Source of the DNA: a virus
Strand: one strand, 5' to 3'
Length of the DNA: 36,237 nucleotides
Virus record (IMG/VR): IMGVR_UViG_3300047470_000200
Location: 1 to 36,237 of that record
In this document: piece by piece, positions 7,182 through 16,197 of the stretch
Layout of the letters: every line of letters starts with the position of its first letter
How positions within the stretch are numbered: position 1 is the stretch's first letter
Translations under genes and position numbers: made by a program
Notes under the pieces: generated by a model
Told to the model about the DNA's origin: nothing
Database searches by the model: none
The model's input: the letters and a program-made list of their open reading frames with translations, nothing else

Positions 7182-8287
7182 GAGGCGTCCTCCTTCCCGC
7201 CGCGGAGCGCGATAGAGAACGCCCCGTCAGACGTCAGGGGGACGGACAGGGACTGCACGAGGTAGCGCTCCTTTCGCCCGACGTAGGAGAGGCGGATAAT
7301 GTCGTTCCCCTCCAGGGCGGGGTTCGGGAGTGAGTCCAATGAGGTCTGCACGTTCGGCGCGATGGCGTCGAATAGAGCGTATTCCGCGGCAGCCTGGCAA
7401 TCTCCGGTGGAAAGCCAGAGAGCCGACGAAATGAACTTCGTCGTCTTGCCGAATGGGCCGCCCCACCGAGTGGGACTCGTCGGGTCCAGATCCTTCGCGT
7501 AGCCACTCACAGGCGTGGAGCCTGACGAGGCGTTCTCCCCCGATGCCGCAACGGCGTTGTAAACGCCCGTTCTTGGCATGGAACGCGCGGAGGATATGAG
7601 GTTGCCTCCCTCTCCCTCCGCGATGTCCCACGCAACGGTGCCGTTTACGACGTCCGGAAGATCGGTGATGACGAAGCGATTCTGAGCGTCGACGAATATC
7701 TCCGCTCGCATCGCCAGAGCGATTTGAGAAACGGCGTCCCAACGGTCTCCGCCCGCGTCCCACGTCGCAACCGCGCACGCTGGATTCCGGGCTCCTGCCG
7801 TGAGATTCACGATCGTCGCCGTTGGAAGTGTCTGACGGATGAGCGCTTCCATGACGTCGACGCACCCGCCATAGCCCCGAGTGGTGAAGGGGGATATGAA
7901 CTTGTCGTCGATGACTGCGCACTCCATGGAGGCCCCGGTGACGCTCACCGGTCCGAAATGGACGTCGCCGGAAGGCTCGTTGATTCGGAAGGTCCCGAGC
8001 GGGACCCACTCCTCCGCGCCATTGGAGAAGCGGATCCCGCGCGATACGACGAGCTGCTGACCGTAGGGCGCGAGGGGGTCTAGCTCCGCCCACGGCAGGA
8101 GCTTCGGATCCGACACCGTCAGCGACAGTGCCCGCCTCGTCTTGCTCCCCCGGTCGACGGTCACAGAGCCGTCGGAGAAGGGGAGGCCGGCAGCGACCAA
8201 TGATCCGTTGTAGTAGGCGTCAACCTTCGCGACCATGACGTGTGACGTCGAGAGGGTTTTGAGGAACGTCGAGCTGACTGGGTACAT
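7178..8287 (-). CDS. DUF5047-like tail protein (baseplate)
   Basis: This is a 369-residue protein starting MYPVSSTFLKTLSTSHVMVAKVDAYYNG, the characteristic start of the DUF5047 family found in Streptomyces phage tails. It continues with a region (DGSVTVDRGSKTRRALSLTVSDPKLLPW) typical of a baseplate hub domain, then a domain with MEALIRQTLP and MRAEIFVDAQNRFVI, as in tail-hub or gp27-like proteins. I chose the ATG at 8287 over the earlier start at 8371 because the longer version overlaps the neighbouring gene and its extra residues are non-conserved-looking. AGGAGC lies about 11 bases upstream. It probably forms part of the tail tip with its neighbours. Confidence 0.8.
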   Translation of the reverse strand: MYPVSSTFLKTLSTSHVMVAKVDAYYNGSLVAAGLPFSDGSVTVDRGSKTRRALSLTVSDPKLLPWAELDPLAPYGQQLVVSRGIRFSNGAEEWVPLGTFRINEPSGDVHFGPVSVTGASMECAVIDDKFISPFTTRGYGGCVDVMEALIRQTLPTATIVNLTAGARNPACAVATWDAGGDRWDAVSQIALAMRAEIFVDAQNRFVITDLPDVVNGTVAWDIAEGEGGNLISSARSMPRTGVYNAVAASGENASSGSTPVSGYAKDLDPTSPTRWGGPFGKTTKFISSALWLSTGDCQAAAEYALFDAIAPNVQTSLDSLPNPALEGNDIIRLSYVGRKERYLVQSLSVPLTSDGAFSIALRGGKEDAS

Positions 8288-8294
8288 CAGTGCT

Positions 8295-10481
8295 TCACGC
8301 TCCTGTGTAGACGTCGAGCCAGGTACTTGCGCCGGCCAGGGCGTCGGCCCATGTGTCGTCCGAGTCGGCAACGGTCTGCCACGTGCGGTCAGCGCTGCCT
8401 GTAACGCCGCCGATTGGACGGCCTACTTGGGTCAGCGGCAGAACCCACATGCGGTCGTGGAACTCCGCATAGTCGACGACCGGTGCGGCGCTGACGTCGC
8501 CGACGGACACGTACATGTCCTCCTCGCCCCAGCCTGGAGGCCACTGCAGGAGCAGCGGTCCGCCAGAGTCGAGCACCCACCACAGCGAGTCGCGGTCGGC
8601 GTCCGTCTCCGTGACGACGGTGAGGTCCCCCGCTTTCCCTCCGCGGACGTCAGAGATGACGATCGGGAGTGAGGCGCCCCTGACTTGGTTCATCCCCTGG
8701 CGTGCAGGGCGAGACCACGTCGGCATGGGCGTTGCGACGGTGAGCTTGACGTTCCTCTGCGGGAGTCCTGGATCCTTCAGCCACACGTCGGTGATTTCGG
8801 CGTCCAGGGTGACCGGGTCGGAGACGAAGCTGAGCGAGCCAAACCCGCTAGGGTTCTTAACCGTCACTCGCCACTGCACAGGCACGCCTAGCGGGGCCTC
8901 GTAGTCAGTGGCCACGGCCACATCTCCCGTGATCGGCTGCGACGACAGGTCGCCGCTCCAGCCGCGCACAGGTTGGGCTGCCTGGCCCGAGATGATTCGT
9001 TCGAGCGTCCACAGGTACGTCGGTCCGCCGCTCGTCAGGCCACGCACGGTGATGGCTGCTCCGCCACCTCCCGCGGCTACAGCCTTCGCTGTCAGCCCGC
9101 CTAGGCGCCACTCGACTCGGTCCAGATACCAGACTTCGCCGGTAGGAACGTCCGGGACGACGAAGCTCAGGCGGACAGCGACGGCTCCGTCGGGAGTCAG
9201 GTCACCCATGCTGCCCGCGAGCCATCCCGTCGTCCGCCCCGTCCAGGACTGCCAACGGGTTCGAACGGGAGTCCCCGACGAGTCAAGCCACTCGATGCGC
9301 GTCTGATAAGTGCGCGCCACCGTCTGAAAGCTGCACGGAAGGAACTGATAGCCGAGACCAGCCGTCACACCGATCGGGTTCGTGATCGTCGCCACGATGT
9401 CCCCGCCCGCCGCGACGAGCTTCATCGAGTAGGAGCCGGCTAGGACTTGCTCCGTCGTCTGGGACGCTGTGGCTCCTGAGACTGACCAGCCGGAGACGTC
9501 CTGCTCCATGTCGCTCGTGTTGTAGGGCAAGAGATTGCCCGTCGTCATGAGCGCACTTGACGGTGCCAGGACTGCTCTGTCGTAGACCCACTGCTGACCC
9601 GATGCCGTGGACTGTGGGGCAAGGCCCATCTTTGCCGTCACGGCGCCCGCCGGAGCGGTGCCGACGACAACACATCTCGTCCACTGTCCCGATGTCGGGG
9701 TCCAGTCGGCCGAAGAGACGCTGATCTGTGCCCCAGTGCCGTCGAGCCACTGTATTTGGATCTTCTGCGTCAGCCCCGCGGCTCCTGGAGTCACGTAGGC
9801 GTAGGCCACGTACTCAGTACCCGTCGAGACGCTCACCGACTGCGCAGTGAGCGCGAGACACGAGCCGGAGCCCGTCGACGTCAGACGGAGCGACTGGTAC
9901 CACGTGAACGCACTCGTTGAGATCCCCAGCGAGCACAGGGAGGACGCTGTCCAGCCGCTCGCGTCGGCCTCCGCCGACTCCGTGTTGAAGGAGAGGAGGT
10001 TTCCCGTCGAGGGCGTCGTCAGCCCCAGGAACATGCGATCCGCGAACCACGCTTGCGCGGCGGCCGTTGCCGTCGGCCTGATGACTACGTCGGCCGTCGC
10101 AGCGTTCGAGGGAGCGGTCCCTACAACGCCCACCTGATGCCAGGTCGCGGACGGAGCCGACGTCAGCGGGCCCTGCGCCGTACTGATCAGCGTCCCGCCG
10201 GACGTGTACCACCGGATCTCTATGCGGGACTGAGCACCCACAGCCGGCGGGAAGACCGACGCGCACGCCCAGTGCTCCGCGTTCGGAGTGACAGCCACTC
10301 GCGACGCTAGGCCGACCTGGACATCACCCGCGGCGACGGACGTGAACCTGAGACACTTCGATCCGAGCGTCCCTCCGGTCGACTGCGTGGGATTCGTGGA
10401 GTTGATGAGCGCCTGCCACGCGGAGGCGTCAGTCTCGACGCTCTCCGCGTTGGCGGACAGGAGATTGCCCGTGATGGCCAC
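8295..10481 (-). CDS. Minor tail protein with three CBM-like repeats
   Basis: This is a 728-residue protein from a GTG. Three tandem units of about 155 residues begin TGNLLSANAESVETDASAW, TGNLLSFNTESAEADASGW and TGNLLPYNTSDMEQDVSGW. Each has a beta-rich body and a W-DR-type ending (AWFADRMFL, QWVYDRAVL, VWYLDRVEW), the pattern of carbohydrate-binding jelly-roll (CBM_4_9-like) domains. Residues 460-728 contain a fibronectin-like segment (QWRVTVKNPSGFG) and a tail-attachment part ending in TWADALAGASTWLDVYTGA. It likely binds cell-surface glycans at the tail tip. The GTG overlaps the stop of the small upstream ORF as TAGTG, indicating coupling. The CBM assignment rests on visible repeats, not on a search. 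Confidence 0.8.
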   Translation of the reverse strand: MAITGNLLSANAESVETDASAWQALINSTNPTQSTGGTLGSKCLRFTSVAAGDVQVGLASRVAVTPNAEHWACASVFPPAVGAQSRIEIRWYTSGGTLISTAQGPLTSAPSATWHQVGVVGTAPSNAATADVVIRPTATAAAQAWFADRMFLGLTTPSTGNLLSFNTESAEADASGWTASSLCSLGISTSAFTWYQSLRLTSTGSGSCLALTAQSVSVSTGTEYVAYAYVTPGAAGLTQKIQIQWLDGTGAQISVSSADWTPTSGQWTRCVVVGTAPAGAVTAKMGLAPQSTASGQQWVYDRAVLAPSSALMTTGNLLPYNTSDMEQDVSGWSVSGATASQTTEQVLAGSYSMKLVAAGGDIVATITNPIGVTAGLGYQFLPCSFQTVARTYQTRIEWLDSSGTPVRTRWQSWTGRTTGWLAGSMGDLTPDGAVAVRLSFVVPDVPTGEVWYLDRVEWRLGGLTAKAVAAGGGGAAITVRGLTSGGPTYLWTLERIISGQAAQPVRGWSGDLSSQPITGDVAVATDYEAPLGVPVQWRVTVKNPSGFGSLSFVSDPVTLDAEITDVWLKDPGLPQRNVKLTVATPMPTWSRPARQGMNQVRGASLPIVISDVRGGKAGDLTVVTETDADRDSLWWVLDSGGPLLLQWPPGWGEEDMYVSVGDVSAAPVVDYAEFHDRMWVLPLTQVGRPIGGVTGSADRTWQTVADSDDTWADALAGASTWLDVYTGA

Positions 10482-10651
10482 TACTCAGCAACCTCCCCCG
10501 GAGCGGGGTACGTCGGCCCGGTGATGATCGGGCTTCCGTCCTCCGACGGAGGCGTAGCCGGCCCCGGTTCGGGATCCGGCTCAACGACCTCCGGCGTGTA
10601 GTCCACGATTGGCGGGACCACTTCGCCCTCTGCCGGCGTCTCGTCGGGCAT
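10481..10651 (-). CDS. 56-residue Pro/Glu-rich protein between tape measure and minor tail gene
   Basis: The protein begins MPDETPAEGEVVPPIVDYTP and ends in YPAPGEVAE. It is acidic and rich in Pro, Glu, Asp and Thr, with no hydrophobic core, so it is likely disordered. Its ATG overlaps the tape-measure stop as TGATG, and its stop overlaps the GTG of the next gene as TAGTG. Coupling on both sides and the absence of any gap make it a real reading frame despite its size. I know no family. It may be a tail-tip linker or simply maintain translational coupling between the two large genes. Confidence 0.75.
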   Translation of the reverse strand: MPDETPAEGEVVPPIVDYTPEVVEPDPEPGPATPPSEDGSPIITGPTYPAPGEVAE

Positions 10652-13600
10652 CAGATCCACCTTCCGTTGTTGAGGTCAGTAGCGGTTTCGGAGTCGTATG
10701 TGTTGATCTCCGTTCGGACGATGTCCGTGATCTCGCGGTCGCCCACGAAGACGCGGACGTCAGCCTGAACATGCGTCGTCCCGCCGCTCTTCGCCGAGCG
10801 GATGTCGGACCACTGGGACCCGGTAAATACCGGCTCGGGCTTGCCCGTTCCGTTGGCCACGACCGACAGACCCGGCGGGAGGTAACCGCCGTCGTCGTAC
10901 CAATGCGGGGAGCGTCCGAGCCACTTCGCATACGCGGCCGACGGGGAGCCGTAGTCGGGACGGTGCTTGATGTAGTCCAGTCCCCAACGGATCTGCGTCG
11001 CAGCGTTGGACTTCCAGTCGGAGCCGGCAGACGCCATCTTCGAGCCCGGAAGAGCCTGCGGGATCCCGTAGGCGCCTGAGCTGCGGTTTTCCGCATTCCA
11101 GCGCCAACCGGACTCGCCCTGCCACAGCTTCTCCAGGGCGGGGAACTGATCCGGCCCCCATCCGAACTGTCCGAGGAGGCCCTTCGCATACGACTTCGCC
11201 GAAGAGATGCTCTTCGACGTCGACGTCCCCGATCCACCACCCGTCAGGTACGGCATGGGGTCTACCGACTTGCCGTTGAGCCGCGCCTCCAGGTGGAGGT
11301 GAGGGCCAGTGACGTTGCCGGTTGCGCCTACCTTGCCGATCTGCTGACCCTGCGCCACGTGCTGATTGAGCCCGACGAGGATCTTCGAGAGGTGCGCGTA
11401 CAGGGAGGAGAGGCCGCCACCATGGTTGATCTCCAGGTGGTTGCCGTACGGTCCCGCGGTGCCGACGCTCGACACCGTTCCGCCGGCGACCGACTTCACG
11501 GCTGTGCCGATGGCTGCCGGGAAGTCGAGGCCCGTGTGATGTCCGGAGCTCCACATCGAGCCGGCCACGCCGAAGCGCGTGCCGTACGGAACGTTGACGG
11601 GCTTCGCCCACTGGCCTACTCCGCCACCCGCGGTGAACATGTCGGCGACGGAATTCAGGATCTTGTCCCGCAGTCCGTCAGCCATGCGCCCCGGGTACTT
11701 CGCGAGCGCCTTGCCCATGGGAGCGGAGCCGACTCCAGCGTTGACCTTCCCCAGGATCGGCTTCATCAGCCGAGACCAGATCTTCGAGGGGTCCGTCAGG
11801 AGGTCAGCACCGGTCTTCGCCCAGTTGATGCCCTTGCCGATGACGTCCCCGACGCTGTCCTTCGTCCAGTCCCACGCGTTGGAGAGACCACCGAGGACGC
11901 CGCCGGATTCGAGGAGCTGAGTCCCCGCCTGGCGGTGAAGGGAAAGGGCACGTCCCCGGTACTTCGGATCGGTCGGGATGACGTATTCCGGGTACCGCGG
12001 GTTTCCCTCGCCGACGATTGCCGTCGGACGGTTCGTCTTCATCGGGCGTGCGACTGACCATCCGTCGCCCACCGTTCCGCCCGCTTCGAGGAGCTTAGGG
12101 CCGTCAGGCAGCTTGGAAAGTCCGACGTACTTAGCTACACGATCCCAGACGGCTTTCACGCCATTCGTGTAAACCCACTTGATCAGGAAGTTGACGGGGG
12201 CCTTCGTGATGTTCCGGAGTTGGTCCCACTGCTTCCCGATCGCCTCACGGGCAATTCGGAATGCGTCGGCGAGTACGTCGAGGGCACTTCGCATCGCCTT
12301 GAACTGGGGCTTGATTCCCTTGTCGTACAGCCAGGACGCCTTACCGGCGATGAAGTCCATCGAAGGCTTTACGGCGTTGCTGTACAGCCACAGGAACTTA
12401 TCGCCGAGCCACTTCAGGTGATCCCAGATCGCCTTGACGACAGGCTGTAGTGCCTTCTCCCACAGCCATTTGGCAATCTGTGCAATCAGGTCGAACTGTG
12501 GCTTGATGGCTTTCTGGTAGAGCCATACAGCGATAGCGCCTATCTGCTCGAAAGCAGGCTTGAACGCATGCTTCCACAGCCACTCGGCAACCAAGCCGAG
12601 ACCCTGAAGCGCTATCCAGATGGGCGTGATCACTAGCGTGATCAGCACAGCTAGGAAGATCTTCGAGGCGAGCCAGATCCCTTGGAACGCAGGCCAGATG
12701 GCGTTCTTCCACAGCCACATAGCGATTTCACCGAGCTGCTTCAGACCCTCCCAGAAGTACTTGAGGACAGGGCCGAGCACCTTATCCCAGAGGAACAGCG
12801 TTGCAACCTTTATCCCCGTCCAGGCCGCGTCAACTGCGGTGTGGAACCACCCGACGTTCTTGTAAGCCCAGATGATGCCGAGAACGAGAGCGGCCACGGC
12901 GACGACGACCAGCTCAATGAGCGGGATAATTCCCGTCGCCTGAATTGCAGCGGCCCAACTCCAGGTGCCAGTAGCGGCACCCGCTACCGCGAAGTTGTAC
13001 CCAACGAGTGCAAGTGCCCAAAGGGGAGCCGCAAGCTTGATCGCCTGGTTTACCGCGTAGATCGCCCACAACGCCTGTACGGCCCACGGGGCGTTCTGCG
13101 AAATCCAGGAGATCCCGTCGAGGAGCGGCGACAAGACAGCCATTGCAACCTGGCTCATGGGCTCCAGGGCCTGAGTCACGTCGATGGTTGCGTCAATCAG
13201 GTCACCGAGGAATTCAGCGACACCGGGAGACGTGTCCTTGACGTACTGAAGGAACCGCTCGAATTCCGGGCTCCCCTTCAGTCCCGTCCCCCACTTGGCG
13301 AACCGTCCCGTGATCCGCTGCATGGTGTCGGAGATGCCGTCCATGTGCGGAAGGAAGGCGTCGATGATTCCGGCCATGCCCTTCAGCACGTTGCCGAATG
13401 CGACTCCGAGTCCGACGATCGCCGGCTTAGCGTTCGCCGCTATGTCGGCCTTGAAGCCCTGCCAGAACGGCTTCTTCAGGTCGGCACTCGCGCGGTCCAT
13501 GAGCTCGCCGATTGCATCGGCAGCCGCCTGGACGAGCGGCGTGAGCGTCGGAAGCGTGGCCTTCGCTCCGTTGACGCCCCGCGTGAAGATCGGGAGGGTG

Positions 13601-15348
13601 TCCGGCTGCATCTCCTTCGACCACGCCTTGAAGGCGGCCGTCAGCCCCTTCGGGCCGGCGATGGAGTCGAATAGGTCGCGCTGCTCTGGCGTCAGCTTCG
13701 CGAGTGCCTTTCGGTACTCGTCCGCCTTCGTCACGGCATTCGTCGTCGTGTTGATGCTCGACAGGCGAGCCGACTCGATGCCTCGCTCCGCGGATGCGAT
13801 GGACTCCGCGGCCTGGACTTGGGTCGTTGCGACGTTCGTTACGGCGTCGGCGAGGTTGCGCTGAGCGTCGGCAACGGCCTGTGCAGACTGCACCTGCGAC
13901 TGAGCTGCCGCTCTTTGGGCGTCGGCTACGGCCTCCGTCTGGTCCTGGACGTTGCGCTGAGCGTCGGAGAGCTGCTCCGCTGCACGCTTGACGGCGTCGT
14001 TGCCGTTGACGCCCGCCTTCTTCGCGTCGTCGGCCGACTTGACGAGCTCCGCGTAATCCTTCTTCTGCTGCTTGGCAGCCTGGACCGACTGATCGTAGGC
14101 AAGCTGAGCACGCTCTAGCTGGAGGTCCGTCGCCTTGCCGGCGTCGTATTCCAGCTGTGTGCGGTTCAGCTCCTCCTGTGCCTCCTGGACGCGGAGGGTG
14201 GCGTCACGCTCGTCAAGCTTGCCGCGCTCCAACTGGTCGTTGAGGTCCCGGAGTTGCTGAGCGGCGTCGACGCGGGCCTGAGTGAGAGCCTCCTCAGCCT
14301 GTCGAGCCTGACGCTTGGCGTCGGAGAGGGAGTGCTCTGCGCGCTCGACGTTCTCCGCTGCCTGGCGTCGCTGCTCCATGGCACGTGCGGCAGCCTGCCC
14401 GAGAGCGCGCTCCGCATCCTCTACCTGGCGGTTGGCCTGAGCGATGGAGCGAGCCGCGTTGCGGTGTGCGGACGTCAGCGACTGCTGTGCAGAGGCCATC
14501 TGGAGGGCGCGCTGTGCGGCCTGGACGCTCGCTGCTGCTGTGTTGGTCGTCGCAGTCGCGGACTCCTTCTCCGCGGCCGTCTTCGCCTGAATCGCCGTCG
14601 TCACGCCCTTGATGGCGGGGACAGCCGCCAGGCCGAAGGCTCCGACACTGGCTCCAGCCGCGACAGCAGCCGACGCGATGGCGCCGATCCCCGCGGCGAC
14701 AATGGGTACGAGCGGAATCGCTACGACGGCTCCCAGCGCGACCGCAAGTCGCAGGACGGCACCGGTTGCGGCCGTCGTGTCGATGTCAATCGTCTTGTCG
14801 TCGACGGCAGCAATCTCCGCGCGGAGCTCCGCGAGTGCGGCCCGTGCGGTTGCCGTGTCGGCTCGGACGGCGACGTTCGCGTGGCTCGCTCCGAGCCGCT
14901 TCAGCTCAGCGTCGATCGCCTTGACCTCCGCCTCCGCTGCAGCCGCGGAGACGTCGATACCGATGCGCTTGTTGCTGAGCGTCTCCATGCGAGCGCGAAG
15001 GCGGGCAAGCTCCGCGTCGACGCCCGTGTCAGAGAGCCGGATGTCCAGCTTCGGCATCGCCTTGAAGGCAACTTCGAGCTTCCGACGCAGGGACGAGGCG
15101 AAGGCGCCACCCGTGTTGTCACCCTGACGCCGGGCTGCCCGCTGTGCGGCCTGTCCGCCCTGCAAAACGGCGTTGGGGATCGCGATCTGGATATGGTCCG
15201 AGATCGCGTCGCCCATGCGTCGCCCTGCCTCCTCGCCCACACGGTCAGCGGCAGGCAAGACGATCGCCTGAAGCTTCGCGTGCAGGGTCGGAGCGATCGG
15301 GACTACGTCGACTGCGACTGTCCCGACGATGTCCATGTCGCCGGCCAC
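10651..15348 (-). CDS. Tape measure protein with M23 peptidase and lytic transglycosylase domains
   Basis: The protein has 1565 residues from a GTG that overlaps the upstream T-frame stop as TAGTG. After a short N-terminal region there is a hydrophobic stretch (about residues 205-250) and a long coiled coil (about 255-560). A second hydrophobic region lies around 775-835. Residues about 875-1010 carry six Trp-rich repeats, WL[WY]-x2-[AG]-x2-P. An M23 metallopeptidase domain follows near 1260-1350, with GHHTGLDFP and HLHLEARL as metal-binding motifs. An SLT-like transglycosylase domain lies near 1395-1500, with LWQGESGW and the AYGIPQALPG motif. The protein sets tail length and its C-terminal enzymes probably open the peptidoglycan during DNA entry. 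It follows the tail chaperones, the standard siphovirus order. Confidence 0.93.
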   Translation of the reverse strand: MAGDMDIVGTVAVDVVPIAPTLHAKLQAIVLPAADRVGEEAGRRMGDAISDHIQIAIPNAVLQGGQAAQRAARRQGDNTGGAFASSLRRKLEVAFKAMPKLDIRLSDTGVDAELARLRARMETLSNKRIGIDVSAAAAEAEVKAIDAELKRLGASHANVAVRADTATARAALAELRAEIAAVDDKTIDIDTTAATGAVLRLAVALGAVVAIPLVPIVAAGIGAIASAAVAAGASVGAFGLAAVPAIKGVTTAIQAKTAAEKESATATTNTAAASVQAAQRALQMASAQQSLTSAHRNAARSIAQANRQVEDAERALGQAAARAMEQRRQAAENVERAEHSLSDAKRQARQAEEALTQARVDAAQQLRDLNDQLERGKLDERDATLRVQEAQEELNRTQLEYDAGKATDLQLERAQLAYDQSVQAAKQQKKDYAELVKSADDAKKAGVNGNDAVKRAAEQLSDAQRNVQDQTEAVADAQRAAAQSQVQSAQAVADAQRNLADAVTNVATTQVQAAESIASAERGIESARLSSINTTTNAVTKADEYRKALAKLTPEQRDLFDSIAGPKGLTAAFKAWSKEMQPDTLPIFTRGVNGAKATLPTLTPLVQAAADAIGELMDRASADLKKPFWQGFKADIAANAKPAIVGLGVAFGNVLKGMAGIIDAFLPHMDGISDTMQRITGRFAKWGTGLKGSPEFERFLQYVKDTSPGVAEFLGDLIDATIDVTQALEPMSQVAMAVLSPLLDGISWISQNAPWAVQALWAIYAVNQAIKLAAPLWALALVGYNFAVAGAATGTWSWAAAIQATGIIPLIELVVVAVAALVLGIIWAYKNVGWFHTAVDAAWTGIKVATLFLWDKVLGPVLKYFWEGLKQLGEIAMWLWKNAIWPAFQGIWLASKIFLAVLITLVITPIWIALQGLGLVAEWLWKHAFKPAFEQIGAIAVWLYQKAIKPQFDLIAQIAKWLWEKALQPVVKAIWDHLKWLGDKFLWLYSNAVKPSMDFIAGKASWLYDKGIKPQFKAMRSALDVLADAFRIAREAIGKQWDQLRNITKAPVNFLIKWVYTNGVKAVWDRVAKYVGLSKLPDGPKLLEAGGTVGDGWSVARPMKTNRPTAIVGEGNPRYPEYVIPTDPKYRGRALSLHRQAGTQLLESGGVLGGLSNAWDWTKDSVGDVIGKGINWAKTGADLLTDPSKIWSRLMKPILGKVNAGVGSAPMGKALAKYPGRMADGLRDKILNSVADMFTAGGGVGQWAKPVNVPYGTRFGVAGSMWSSGHHTGLDFPAAIGTAVKSVAGGTVSSVGTAGPYGNHLEINHGGGLSSLYAHLSKILVGLNQHVAQGQQIGKVGATGNVTGPHLHLEARLNGKSVDPMPYLTGGGSGTSTSKSISSAKSYAKGLLGQFGWGPDQFPALEKLWQGESGWRWNAENRSSGAYGIPQALPGSKMASAGSDWKSNAATQIRWGLDYIKHRPDYGSPSAAYAKWLGRSPHWYDDGGYLPPGLSVVANGTGKPEPVFTGSQWSDIRSAKSGGTTHVQADVRVFVGDREITDIVRTEINTYDSETATDLNNGRWI

Positions 15349-16090
15349 TACGCCTCCTTCGGCTGGTTTCTCAGCCGCGGGTCAAGCGCCGCGCGCTGGT
15401 CGTCTGTCAGCCCCCTCCGCGCTGTGGCGGACTTCGGGGGAATGCCGGGTCGCGGCGTGGGTTCGAACTCACCGGGCTTGCCGCCGTTCGCGGCGACCAT
15501 GACCATGCGGAGGAGTCGCACCTCGTCCTTCACGGAGGCGAGGAGGATCTCTGTTCCACTCCACGGCGCCAGGTCGGGGCGGCTCTCCCCCGTCGCACGA
15601 TCCAGCTCCTCCACGGGAACGGAGTTGCGGAGTGCTGTCTTCGTCGCGCTCTCCGGCGGGAGGTGCTCAATCAGCACGCGGAGCCTGCGGAGGGACATCC
15701 GGCCCCGGTAGACGTCGAGGAAGTCGGTACCGGGGTAGTAGCGGCAGAAGTCGGCCTCTAGCGCTTCCGCGTGGTCTTCGCACGTGCGGAGCGTGCGCCA
15801 GACTTTCCCGGGGCCTCCCCGGAGTCCTCCATGAGCTGCTTCGTGAACTCACCGATCTCGTCGAACGTGGCGTCAGCCTCGACGAACTTCACGGCGTCGT
15901 CCTCGTGAAGGGCGCCCGCGGCCCACCCTTCGAAGTCCGCGGTGCGGAGTGCACGGAGGTACGAGGGCCTCCACTGGCCCATGGGCTTCACCCGGAGGGC
16001 GACGCCGGCGAGCTCGAAAGTGTTGTACTCCTCGGAGGTCGCCTCGTTCTCCTGCGCCTCAGCGGGGGTCGTGGTGGTGGTCTCAGACAT
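15348..16090 (-). CDS. Tail assembly chaperone G-T, made by -1 frameshift
   Basis: The G frame (start 16090) is read to codon 96. At the heptamer G GGA AAG (15803-15809, minus) the ribosome can slip one base back and continue in the T frame, VWRTLRTCEDHAEALEADFCRYYPGTDFLDVYRGRMSLRRLRV..., to the stop at 15348. This gives a fusion of about 247 residues. The T frame is open without a stop across the whole junction, and its sequence (EALEADFCRYYPGTDFLDVYRGRMSLRRL) resembles T domains of other actinophage G-T proteins. The in-frame ATG at 15698 gives only a 116-residue internal fragment and is probably not used. The fusion helps to assemble tail tube protein on the tape measure. Confidence 0.85.
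15758..16090 (-). CDS. Tail assembly chaperone G
   Basis: This 110-residue protein starts MSETTTTTPAEAQENE, an unstructured acidic lead, followed by NTFELAGVALRVKPMGQWRPSYLRALRTADFEGWAAGALHEDDAVKFVEADATFDEIGEFTKQLMEDSG, a compact helical domain typical of gpG-like chaperones in actinophages (VKP-GQWRPS and a conserved F-E-WA helix). Its last codons (SARAKTTRKR) are encoded beyond the slip site and are replaced by the T frame in the shifted product. It lies between the major tail protein and the tape measure, the expected position. Confidence 0.85.
   Translation of the reverse strand: MSETTTTTPAEAQENEATSEEYNTFELAGVALRVKPMGQWRPSYLRALRTADFEGWAAGALHEDDAVKFVEADATFDEIGEFTKQLMEDSGEAPGKSGARSARAKTTRKR
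15803..15809 (-). other. -1 ribosomal frameshift heptamer GGGAAAG
   Basis: The G frame reads CCG GGA AAG TCT here, giving X XXY YYZ with X=G, Y=A, Z=G, a canonical slippery heptamer. The overlapping -1 frame is the T coding frame and is open from here to 15348. Conserved frameshifting between G and T is established for tailed phages; I see the motif and frames, not the shifted protein. Confidence 0.85.
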
Positions 16091-16150
16091 GCGCGGGTCT
16101 GCCTCTCAGGCTGTGGTTCTGGGGTTCTGCGCGGGTCGTTGTGGAGCTGG

Positions 16151-16186
16151 AGCGGGGCCCGGACCCGCGCAGATACGGGCCCCGCT
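16151..16186. terminator. Strong hairpin after major tail protein gene
   Basis: AGCGGGGCCCG (16151-16161) and its complement (16176-16186) form an 11-bp stem with a 14-base loop. There is no T run on either side, so it may act as an attenuator or mRNA-stabilising structure rather than a classic terminator. Its place between the abundant major tail protein and the tail chaperone suggests it lowers expression of the downstream genes. Confidence 0.5.
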
Positions 16187-16197
16187 AGTCATGCGCG

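Noticed and set aside
12682-13674. 330-residue plus-strand ORF opposite the tape measure gene
   Set aside because: Low-quality Arg/Asp-rich sequence without domain or ribosome binding site.
15348-15698. Independent 116-residue gene starting at the ATG at 15698
   Set aside because: The frame is open upstream to the slippery heptamer and the sequence is the C-terminal part of the G-T fusion; no RBS at this ATG.
14254-15711. 485-residue plus-strand ORF opposite the tape measure and T frame
   Set aside because: Mirror of the coiled-coil repeats; repeated Leu/Arg/Gly text is an artefact of the antisense frame.
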